A stretch of 64,000 bases of DNA from Piezodorus guildinii (lineage: Eukaryota > Arthropoda > Insecta > Hemiptera > Pentatomidae): NCBI GenBank assembly GCA_023052935.1, contig CM041294.1, positions 41,687,236 to 41,751,235 on the forward strand, given 5' to 3'. The notes under the pieces were generated by a model. That model was given only the letters and a program-made list of their open reading frames with translations. It had not been told where the DNA came from and did no database searches. Positions 10,719 to 21,394 of this stretch are shown here, piece after piece. Positions within the stretch are counted from its first letter, which is position 1; each line of letters opens with the position of its first letter. Position numbers and translations under genes: made by a program.

Positions 10719-13700
10719 ATGGTAATAATTTTATCCATATTTGAAGTTTATTTATTGCTTTATTTGATTTGCTTCTATTTTTTGTATTTATGTGTTTTTT
10801 TGTTTCAGGGGAAAAATAAATTGTTAAAGAAAGGCGAATCTAAAGCTTTGACTATATCACATCCCAACAGCAGAAAAGCAAAAGCATTATCAAAACAGAT
10901 AATAAAGTATGTGTTGTTTTGTTTCAATCTGCTATTATTTAGTTTTCAGTTATAGTTTTTTGTTTCTTTTTACTATTGTTTAAGCTATTAGAAGAGCTAA
11001 TTGTGCATAGATATTGCCAATTATGCTGTAATTTAATTACATATGTATATATACTTTAAATTGATATTATGTATTGAATTTATAATTTTGACTTCAAATT
11101 TAAAAAATGTGTTGGTGATTCTCTAAGGAAAACGTCAATTAAGTTACACAATACTTTTATAAAGTTTTAAATAGCCTCAGAGTATCTTGCATTTTTGTCT
11201 CAAAGCTAACTTAGCCAATATTAAAATTTAATTGAAAATTAAGTGGTTTTAATGTGTTTTTTAATTACTTAATTAACAGAAAATATCTCTGTGCCATTGG
11301 TATATCCAATATAAGTAATATCCAGTAGACATTTCTTTAGACTATGATGTTCTAATCTAAAAGTCTTGTATCTAAAATAGGATCTTTATTCTATTTTACT
11401 GATTCTTAAAATTTTATTAGCATCTTGACATTGATATTAGTTCCAAGAGTTTTGAACCTTAAGAACACCTGTCTAATGTTTGAATCATCAACACTATATT
11501 TTCGACAAGTGAAAAATTTACAACAGGAAAAATGGGAAATCTTAGTATGTGTATGTATATACATATACAGGTTTAAAAAATCCAATTTTTTTTTAAGTAT
11601 TTCAATTCAAATTATATTATATACATTTTACTTTGAAAATATATACGATCAACTTATTACTTTTTCAGACACTCAACTCGACAAAAGACTAAGATGGAAT
11701 ATGCAATTAAAAGGAATTTGTTTGGCGAAAAACTTTTATGGTTTCATGATAACATTGAGCCAGTAGAGGAGTACACAGCTACTATGCTGGATCAGGTTTT
11801 TCAGAAGTATGTCAGTTTTAGTTATTTTAAATTTTAAGAACTTATTTCAGTACTGTTACCTATTTTAGCTGTCATTATAAGATTTTCCTATTAAATGAGG
11901 AAGTCTTTTTTTTTTTTTTTTTTCATTTATTATTTATTTTAATTCAGTGTATAAGTTATAGTACTATATTCAGTAGGACTTCTTCTGGAGCAGGATTAAG
12001 ATCACAGATACATTATTATCAATTAGTTTTAGGTGTATAGGTGTTGGTATATTATTTTCAATTTAAATGGGTGATGTTAAGCCTTGGACGGACTCATTAT
12101 TTTTTGCTATTTCGATTCTATGCATCTTGAAACATTAAATTTTGAGGATCAGGGTTTTGAAATATTTTTTTTCTTCTTCAAAGAAGATCATAATTAAAAT
12201 TTATTTCATATTTCATGACAATATTTGTAAATTTATTTTTCTAAGAAGACATTTACTTTGTTACTTGTACTTTTTTGCTCTGATGAAGATCCAATATGTC
12301 GGTTGAAACGTTGGTTTCATAATAAACAATTCACACTATTTTTTTTAACATCCATTGCCTGCCACCTGAATCATCTGATCCTTCAACATTATTGTAAACA
12401 ATCAACAAAAATTGATGAGGTGTGCTGATTTATTGATTATTTTATGAATTTGTTGTTATAATGATTGATCATTTGTGCCTACCTATATTCAGTGTTATTC
12501 ATCAACAATAATTGAAGTTTTTTAATACTTTAAATAGTCAATTAATATTTGAATGGATAACACTCATACATGTTACTTTACATATATGTCATATTCATGT
12601 ATATATGCTTACATTATTCATATCATGTTTTACTACATATATTCTATTCAGTATATTACATACATATATGTCATATTCATGTATATAATAATAATATATA
12701 TAATAACAATATGTCAATTCATGTAGATATACATCATATATGTTACATTCTGAAGTTTTGAGGAAGCAGAACAAAAAACTTATTGACAGTTTAACTTGCT
12801 TTGTTTGAACCTCTAGTTTTAAAAGTTGTATTGAATAAAAAATAAAAGCTTTTTTTGATTGAAAGCAAATACATGGAATATTACCTCCTAATTTTGTTTT
12901 ATTTTATATTGAATTAGTCATAATGCTTCTTTTTCGTTTGTATAGATATTTATCGAGATTTGATGAGGAACTTGAGCAAATAGCTATCAAACATTCTATT
13001 GGGCAAAGGAAAAATCGACAGCATGCCAGTAGAGAGGATGTGATAAGGATGACAATAAAAAGAGATTTTGAGGAATATAATACCTGTGGGATTGGTAAAT
13101 AATTTATAATTTAAAAAAAAAAAAAATTTCACCTGAAAACTTAGATAATGAGGTTTATAAATTAATCATGCATGAAATATATGTTGATTTATGAGTTTCC
13201 AAAATATTGCTTTTTTATTTATTGCTACTTTTCATTTGCTTGCAACATTGGTTGTTTCGACTCTGAGAACCATTAAAATGTGTATTTCTTTTGAAAATTG
13301 GCACAATGCAATCCCCTCCCCCTCATTATATGTAGAGAAATGGAAGTATAAATTAAGGCCTTTAAAAATTAATATATTATTGAAAAATATCAACTCATTT
13401 TTAAAATATAATTTTTTTGTTGCTCCTTTTATTTATTCATCATATATATAATAAATAATTAATGTCTTGCCTAGTTAATCAATCGTTTTCAACTATTTTT
13501 TTTTTTTAATTTTAATAACATCCACCAACAAGCCAGGTGTATGTATAAAAATTACCAATATATACATGAATATTATTAACTAAGTAATAATAATTGAATT
13601 AGAAACCCGCAGGTTATGTAATAAGTATCTACTTAACTAATATATAGACACAAACAATTTAATATTACAAATTTATTCATTAATTACTCACAACTTTAAA

Positions 13701-14058
13701 AAACAAACAACCTAAATCGATCATATCTCCACTTTTATATACAATATTTCTTGTTTCAGAAATGGTTGACATACTAAACAAAAAGCAGTTAAAGATGTTC
13801 CGAGAATGGGATGGTGAAATGGGATTCCTCAATCAGTTTAATATTAGAAGATTCAGTAAATCCTTTTTAATGAATTATAAACCACCTCAAGGCAAGACAA
13901 CTAATAAAAATATCAAAAGTGGAAGTGACTGTTGTGATGAGGAAATGCCTATTACGGAGGGAAGTGAGCTTAATGAGAAAACCGAGAAAGTTAGTGATCC
14001 AGAAGTTGACCAGAGCGACAATCAGCCTACAACAGAAGTTGAAATGGACGGAACTTGA
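10719..14058 (+). CDS. TMA16: TMA16-like translation machinery-associated protein (5 exons)
   Basis: TMA16 proteins are nucleolar 60S ribosome biogenesis factors that associate with pre-60S particles. Exons: 10719-10721, 10809-10906, 11669-11806, 12946-13094 and 13760-14058. They total 687 nt, i.e. 228 residues plus a stop; human TMA16 is about 200. All introns are GT-AG and the phases (0, 2, 2, 1) agree across every junction. Family signatures in order are a basic N-terminus with HPNSRKAKAL (about residues 18-27), FGEKLLWFHDNIEP, YLSRFDEELEQI, RQHASREDVI and LKMFREWDGEMG. The last exon adds an acidic, low-complexity C-terminus. The first exon appears to be only the ATG; the 87-nt intron after it is in frame and open. 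No close neighbour shares its orientation. Identity is confident; the first exon is the least certain part. Confidence 0.9.
10809..10906 (+). CDS. TMA16: TMA16-like exon 2
   Basis: It encodes GKNKLLKKGESKALTISHPN and the basic SRKAKALSKQ segment. Acceptor TTTCAG, donor GTATGT, phase 0 in and 2 out. Confidence 0.88.
11669..11806 (+). CDS. TMA16: TMA16-like exon 3
   Basis: It encodes the conserved NLFGEKLLWFHDNIEP core. Acceptor TTTTTCAG, donor GTATGT, phase 2 in and out. Confidence 0.9.
12946..13094 (+). CDS. TMA16: TMA16-like exon 4
   Basis: It encodes YLSRFDEELEQIAIKHSIG and the RQHASREDVIRMTIKR segment. Acceptor TTGTATAG, donor GGTAAATA, phase 2 in and 1 out. Confidence 0.9.
13760..14058 (+). 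CDS. TMA16: TMA16-like exon 5 (terminal)
   Basis: It encodes VDILNKKQLKMFREWDGEMG and an acidic tail, ending at TGA 14056-14058. Acceptor TTGTTTCAG. Confidence 0.92.
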
Positions 14059-14088
14059 TTTAGAACTGTATAGTTGATAAGTTATTTT

Positions 14089-14094
14089 AATAAA
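14089..14094 (+). terminator. Polyadenylation signal AATAAA of the TMA16-like gene
   Basis: A canonical AATAAA 31 bases after the stop codon, followed by a T-rich stretch. This suggests a very short 3' UTR. Confidence 0.75.
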
Positions 14095-14273
14095 TTGTTG
14101 TTATTTTTTATTAATTTCTTCTTTATCTTCCCTTGAACAATAACTAAAAGTTACAAATGTGTTTAAATAATTTTAAATTAATACAATAAGGGAGCTATGA
14201 TTTTGGATCAGAAAGGGAAATCAAGAGTACATTCCGTACTCTTTTTTTTTACTCGTACATAGATGGTGAAAAA

Positions 14274-15604
14274 AATCTAGTGCGGGCAACACATAACTTT
14301 AACTTACCTTGGTTGTTAAAATCAATTTAAGAACTATTAAATAAAGCTTAGAGTTAAGTAAAGTTTGAATAATTATATTCAGTTTCGTTGGAAACATATG
14401 TTTCAGATTAAACAATATAAAATTGTTATCTACAATAATCACTTAATTTTATTTACTATTTGTCTTTTTGCATTATCTTTCACAACTTTGTATTCAAGAT
14501 AACTTTTTTTTCTTAAATCTCCAGCTTTCCAATAGTATATTATACATATATTATTGCTATTGTATCCCAAAAAAAAAACCTAAAAAAAATATTTTTATTA
14601 TTAGGTTCCTTTAATTAAAATGATCCATTTCATTCAACTCATTTTATTTTCTTATTTTTTTCTCCCTACGTTTCGGCCTTTTGCCATTTTCAAGGGATCT
14701 CTTTATATTCCATCATGCACTCTATATAATATATAAATATATATTTTGTCATAATTTAATAAAATAAAATTAAAACTATTACAGGCTGACCAGCCCTGTC
14801 CTGGTTGTTATCATCCACTGTTGGATGTAGAGTGGATGATAACAACCAGGACAGGGCTGGTCAGCCTGTAATAGTTTTAATTTAATTTTATTAAATTATG
14901 ACAAAATATATATTTATATATTATATAGAGTGCATGATGGAATATAAAGAGATCCCTTGAAAATGGCAAAAGGCCGAAAAGTAGGGAGAAAAAAATAAGA
15001 AAATAAAATGAGTTGAATGAAATGAATCATTTTAATTAAAGGAACCTAATAATACAATTATTCATTCAAACAATTTTTAATTGTAATAAAAATTAAAAAA
15101 ATATTTTTATTCCTATCTCCTTTAGTTTGTTATTAAATTAATTTAAATTGTATATTCTGCCGTTTTTTTATCAATGCTAGTAAGATGATATGGTTAACTT
15201 ATGGTTATCTACAAAATTAAAGGTACTTCAGAAGAAAACAAAAAAATTCAGCATTTAAGCTTGTTCAAACTATTTCAATCAGAATGAAAAAAAAAAACGT
15301 GATATTAAAACCCATCAAATTTTACATAAACATAGTGAGTTTAATCAAAATTGTAATAAGGTGCATAATGCATGGTATAAAGTTCTTTACATAAGCTCTT
15401 TTGGTTGGCTGAATTTGATGAAAAAGTTGATGTAACATCTCAGGCACTCATAAAATATGAAATTTAAGTTTCATACCATCATCGAGCTAGACTTCCTACA
15501 TACACAAGAGACCCTAAAACGTGTATTTCCTGTGAAAACTCGAAATTCTTCATGATTGCAATACTTCCCCTATTTATATATTTCATACATAGGTAAGTGA
15601 AAGC
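14274..15604 (-). mobile_element. Family X, copy split by a foldback insertion
   Basis: The reverse copy runs from 'ctagtgcgggcaacacataa' to 'taggtaagtgaaagc'. It is interrupted at about 14598-15052 by a palindromic insertion. The sequence TAAAAAAATATTTTTATT stands on both sides of the insert (about 14583-14599 and 15094-15111), consistent with a target site duplication. Confidence 0.75.
14598..15052. repeat. Near-perfect 222-bp inverted repeat (foldback), Penelope-like motif in the arms
   Basis: The arms 14598-14819 and 15052-14831 are reverse complements with only a few mismatches seen (for example GAAACG against GAAAAG). The spacer is 11 nt. Each arm carries the phrase 'aaaatggcaaaaggccgaaa', which resembles the conserved end motif of Penelope-like elements. 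A transcript would fold into a long, nearly fully paired hairpin. Confidence 0.9.
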
Positions 15605-15654
15605 AAAAATAAAAGTATACAGTATTTGAAAATTATTGTTTTAATTATACCTCA

Positions 15655-15945
15655 AAAGGACTAGGGTAGTTTGGTGGTTAGCATAACAGCCTCCTATGCC
15701 AAGGTCCCGTGTTCAAACCTGCATGTGGCCCTAGGATTTATTAATGGGAGTAAAAACATCCGTAGTTATGCTGTCCTTTGGAGAGGATGTTAAAAGGTGG
15801 TACAGAGCCTGTGGGATGTCAGGTACTCATTAAAGATCCCTATCCTAATTAAACCTGGATAGGCAAACTTTAGGACTCCCATTGTAGCATCGCCCGATTA
15901 GCCACAGTAGCATATAGGGATAAAGGTTAAATAAATAAACTGACA
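15655..15945 (+). mobile_element. tRNA-derived SINE, family 1, nearly intact
   Basis: The most complete copy. The A-box-like region is 'tagtttggtggttagcataa', the B-box-like region 'ggtcccgtgttcaaacctgc'. The body and 3' end 'catcgcccgattagccacag' are followed by AAATAAATAAAC. Confidence 0.88.
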
Positions 15946-16028
15946 AAAGGACAAAGAAACTCCTATGTTCTCTAAAGACAAAATTATTTTTATCTGCTTA
16001 TAACAGATGCATGTTGCTTCTCAACAAC

Positions 16029-16312
16029 TTTATTTAACATCACTTTATGCTACTATAGCTAATCGGACAATGCTACAGTGGGAGTTCTTAATTTTGCCTA
16101 TTCAGGTTTTATTAGGATAGGGATCTTTAACGAGTACGTGACATCGCACAGGCTCGGGACCACCTTTTAACGTCCCCTCCGAAGGACGGCGTAACTAAGG
16201 ATTTTTTACTCCCATTAAAAAATCCTAGGACCACCTGCGGATTTGAACCCGTGACCTTTGGCATGGGAGGCTGTTACGCTAGCCACCCAGCTACAAGTGA
16301 TCCCAATCTCAA
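16029..16312 (-). mobile_element. tRNA-derived SINE, family 1, reverse copy
   Basis: Reverse complement of the same SINE, from the TTTATTTAAC 3' end to the head 'gctagccacccagctacaag'. Only ~85 bp separate it from the forward copy. Confidence 0.88.
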
Positions 16313-18100
16313 CAACTTTAACTATCATTCTCTAGTTTTATAAGTTTATTAAGGGTGGTCATGGAAAAACTTCAATTAAGTAACTTTATTTACTGTGGCA
16401 CAGGCCTATATTTCAGGGAGATTGAGGCAAGCTCACAATGATGAAGTTAATTTTTTATTTGCTGCCTTTTGAACATTCATAATTAAATCTGTACAGGAGT
16501 CCCTTCCACTTTCAAAGATATGTGTGGTCCACCTTTTCATGCCACTCAAATCTTTTCAATTAACTACTTCAATGGTGAGGATTTTATATGATCCACCATA
16601 ATTGACTCTCTATTACTATGCAACCTCTAGCACTCAGCTATCAACCAAAATATCCTTTTTTTTTCTAGTTTTTAAAGAAAAACTCCATTCTGATTGGTTT
16701 CTCAGAAAAATTATGTTGCAGAATGAACTAAAGATTCATTGCATACATTACCTTAAGCCTTCCTCACCAGGTGGTCATTATTACAGAATAGGTATAGGTA
16801 TAATGTTTTAAAGCATCTACCAACCGGAACATTTTGCAGATTTAAACAATAATAATAATTGAAATATTGGTGTACAAATCAACCATGTCATGATTGTTAG
16901 AATGCATCAGGGAGTCAATATACTGACTAAATTAGATACTGAAGTTATAAAGTAGCTCAAGTCTTATTATAATTAGTCAAATTCAATAAACGTCTAATAC
17001 TTGCTTTAAGGCAAAACAATTCTCAAAAATGGATCAAATTTTAGGAAAGAAAATTTAAAAGCTTAGGTAATCATCTAGGTGCTCAATTCTATTTTTTAAG
17101 TCATAAAATAGATAATTTTCAACATTATCATATTTGAATTTTAACAACAGTTGTTAATGAATCATTTGATTAATGTAAATTTTCAAAGACTGGAGTGCGA
17201 GGATTAATAACTATGTTTCAGGAAATAACTATGTTAACAGGTTCATTATGGAGACAAAAACAAAAAATCATAAGAGATTTTATAAATGTTTGTTTTTTAT
17301 TATATGGTATATGTGTGCTAATTTAAAACATTTATCAAAAAAATTAAAATCTCTTTTTAAGTCATAATATGAAATTTTTACAAAATTTTACACTCTATCC
17401 AACAGTGCAATTTGACCAATACATTTCTTGCTTATGCGAGATAAACATGGATTCAGGATTATACTAAAAAGTATATGATTAAAAACAGAAATGTAATGAT
17501 GCCACTCATGTTATACCATATATTATAAATAAAATTTCACGTATAAGAACCTTTCTATGGACAGAACAGATTTTCCTTTTTGTCAAATGAGGCGCATGGA
17601 CTCCAATGACATAAAAAAAACCTGTTTTCCAAAAGCAGAGATACCTTACAGCAATAACTTATAATTATAATAATAAATAATTTACTTACCTTAAAGAACT
17701 TAATGACTATTAGCTTACTTTTTTTCTTTTTTCAAATTTTCTTGTTGATATATCAAGACGTAAAAACCATCCATAAAAGTTAATTAACCAAAGCTTGATG
17801 AGCAAATTAAATATTTATCTGCTTCAAGAAATTTTTTTATTAATATTTTTCCTATTAATTACTAACGCAAAAGGAACCTAATGTCCTACTAGGAAATTAT
17901 TCATATCTAGATTATGCACTTTATTAAAATCAAGACCACATTTTATTTTTACAAAACATTAACTTAACACTCAATACTGTTGTCAAAATTTACATCAAAA
18001 CATATTAACTATATACATAACATTATCATGTATTTATACAATTGATTTATAAATATATTATACTTCTTTTCACATGAATTTTATTCTAAAAGGCAAATGT
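16313..18100. other. No gene recognised
   Basis: AT-rich sequence between the SINE pair and the likely end of the Syncrip 3' UTR. Short chance ORFs only. Confidence 0.5.
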
Positions 18101-21100
18101 AATTTTTTTTTATTATAGTTTAACTAAAATAAAACTTTTATTATTACATTAAAACTTAATTAAGGTAAATATCATAAAGGGGGAGGATAGATCAAGTCAA
18201 CAAGTAAGGCAACAAACTGATAATTTTTTTAAGATAAAAAAAAAAAAAAGTGGAACTGAATAAAAAAAATAGGAAAGAAATTGTATGTTGTCATAACAAT
18301 AATCATTTCAGGTCTACCATAATTCACCAATTTCAGTCCAAAATATCATTGAATAAGAATCTTAAAATATACAACTGAAATCACACAAGAAGTGCATTGG
18401 TGTTATAATTTTTTATTTACTAACGATTTGGATAGTAAGATACAAATTGATAAGAACATGAGGAGCCTTTGTTTTATAAACAATAAACCACAAAATGTTA
18501 CACTCAAAAAACAATTTGACAATCACTTTTTATCAGATTTAAAATGAAAATGTATAATGTAAAACCATTTGTATATTAAATAAAACCAAATGTTATGAGA
18601 AACGTTATGTATCATACAATTTAATGTATAAAAAGTAGTTAAATAAAATTCTGTTCGGATTAAAAAGAAATCTAAATTAAGAACAAAAAAATTGGAAAGA
18701 TGTAGGAAAAATTCTAGATATGAATAACACCCAGGCAGGCACTTAATAATATTAGGTTTGTTTCATATCATTAACTTTACTAAACCAAATTGACTGACCC
18801 CGAGTTTTGATGGCAACACTTAAGTAAAATCTAAAAAATTAAATAATCCTGACAACAAAATATTTTCAAATATAATTTAAAGGACTTAAAAGTGTACTGC
18901 TGATGGAATTGAAGTAATTAAAAAATATAACCATAAATAAAATATATATGTGCTATAGAATATGATTAAAAATTAACATATAGGGGGTTAATATTCAAAA
19001 GTCCAAGAAATACACCAATTTTGTATAAGAAAAATAAAAAAAATTCAAATTGACAGTGATATTTAAATATTGATGGATTTAACATGATTAAAAATCTGCG
19101 TGAATTAATTACAATAATCATTGATTATTGAAAGAAGTAATAATTTTAAAAACCGAGCCAGACACATAACAATTTTAAGCAGTCAAGATGATTTGTAAAG
19201 CTATTTGTATCACTAAAATATTTGTAAGGACCTACTAAAAAAGATTTAAATGTAAAAAATAAATAATGGAGTGTCAACTAAATAATATTATTACCATGCA
19301 TACATATATAAGAAAAACTTGTCAGCTGAAATATATGAACATTTACTTTATTCAATTTTGGCTATTATCTGCGAATGAAGAATATTTGAAACATTGCAGA
19401 TTGGAAATATTACTTTTATATACTGAGTAATAATACAAATTTTGACAGATTACAAACAACTAAAATGTTTTATGAATTTACTTCTCGAATGAATATTGTA
19501 AGAATGTTAAACCCCTATGAGTTTCATCTGTATGATATAAAAACATCAGTAACCAAATTGAAATATATAATGAAATTCTAAGCATAAAGGAACAATCAGA
19601 TAAAGCCAAACTGAAAAATCAATCAATAAATTAAAACATTATTCATAATTAATACTGATCAGCTAACAAATTATTTAAAAAAAGAAGAGATAAATTAAGA
19701 TGAAAAATATGGTAACACACTTTATAAAATATGGTCACATACAACTGTTTATTGAGACATGATTCTTCATACATTTGGCTTCTCAGAAAATATTTTGTAA
19801 AAATGGTGCCATATTGAGCTCAAAAAACAAGGATGTGTTAAAAAAAAACTTTTTTTTTTGCACACTAAACTGTCACACTAAATAAATGATACTTAAATTT
19901 TAAACAAAGCTGAAAATCAAGAAGCAAAAGCAAATCTACTGGTTACTAAGAGTATGACGCAAGACAATTAAGGGATTGCATAATTAACTAATGGATATCT
20001 TTCTTTTTTCTTATAAAAAAAAAAAAAATCCGATATTCCTTAAGTATAAAATTTGAAACAATTTCATAAAATATAAAGCTAAAAATTCAATATTAGTAAC
20101 ATAGATATTGTAACAAACCCATTGTTAAAAAAAAAAAATTGTCGCCAACCAAGTGTTGTTACCTGGTTATCGTTGCCTATGCTCTACCCCCAATAAAAAT
20201 AACATGATAACACTTAAGAAACGTAATAATAAATTTAAACAAATTGTATAATTTTATTGAAGCATTAAAATATGCTTATTTATTCAATAAAAATTGGACA
20301 TTAGTTCATACATAACATTAAACATCCAACTTAAAAAAGAAAATATATATATGCAAGTTAACAGTAAACTTCTTGCGCCAACCAACTTATAATTAAAACA
20401 AACTGAAAGATAATTTCAAATGTGCTTATATAGAAGAGAAATTAATCTAAACTGCATTCTACAAATATAAAGAGAATTGTAAAACAATATTTCATATAAT
20501 ATATATTAAAAAAAAAATTAATAAAAACGGATAAAGGGCCTAAAGTATTAACGAGAACCCAAAAAGCCGATAACCAAATTTGTAAACAATAATTGTAATA
20601 ACAGATAACAGAGTGGGGAGGCAGTGGGTGGATACCCCCTATTGATGTAATTTTCTCCAGAACTAGGGGGGTCCTTCCAATGAAATTGGGGGAATGTTTA
20701 CAGTACAAGTAGCGACTAATCACATGTATCTTGTAATAATTTACATAATCAATACTATCTGTACCAAGTATAATATAATTCTTTATAACTCTACAAATAA
20801 CAATGTATTAATTGTATAATCCTTTTCATTTTTTTAACGTTATTTAAATTTTTTCGTCTTTAAATATAAATTCATTTTAAGTCGAATAAAATCACAATAT
20901 ATATTCGAAACAATTAAAGCCAAATGCACTTAATAAAGGGGAAGATAAATTTTCGATTAAGTCAAAAAAATATTGATTTTTTTCTCAATTGATTGAGATT
21001 ATAAAAAAATTAGACCGAAATGAGGGAAAAATAGTTTTTTTTTTTTAAATAAAAAAATAAAACAATAAAACTAAAATATTTTAATATGGGAGGTGAATGG

Positions 21101-21111
21101 AGGCGCTGGTT
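18101..21111 (-). other. Syp: Probable long 3' UTR of the Syncrip gene
   Basis: About 3 kb of AT-rich, ORF-free sequence follows the Syncrip stop on the minus strand. Several minus-strand AATAAA signals occur (for example plus-strand TTTATT at 20253-20258 and 20279-20284), so more than one poly(A) site is possible. The distal limit given here is an estimate. Confidence 0.4.
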
Positions 21112-21272
21112 CTAGTTCCAGGTGGCGTAGGAATCCTGGTACCATTGCTGATCGCCACCGCCATTCATGCCGTAACCACCTCCTCCCAGCGGTTCCCAGC
21201 CGCCGCTTCGCTGGTACCGACGCTTCGTTTCCCCCTGGTTCTGGTTTGTGCCCCCGTCCAACTTGCGCTTAC
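21112..21272 (-). CDS. Syp: Syncrip last coding exon
   Basis: It encodes the basic GKRKLDGG motif and a Gly/Gln/Trp-rich end finishing [10 protein letters not shown], equivalent to the KRK...Q-rich C-terminus of vertebrate SYNCRIP. Stop TAG at 21114-21112. Phase 1 in. On the transcribed strand the acceptor is preceded by a very long T tract (21336-21391). Confidence 0.92.
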
Positions 21273-21332
21273 CTAAAAAACGTATAAATGTTTTTAAATA
21301 AAAAATAAAGCACATAACATACATCAATAACT

Positions 21333-21394
<62 letters not shown>

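Noticed and set aside
12278..12320. Second hammerhead-like core (CTGATGA ... TTGAAAC) in a TMA16-like gene intron
   Set aside because: The segment between the two core boxes does not form a stable stem II. It is probably a Penelope-like remnant.
15660..16300. Genuine tRNA genes
   Set aside because: The A- and B-box-like segments belong to SINE heads: the acceptor stem does not close and the same body follows in every copy.
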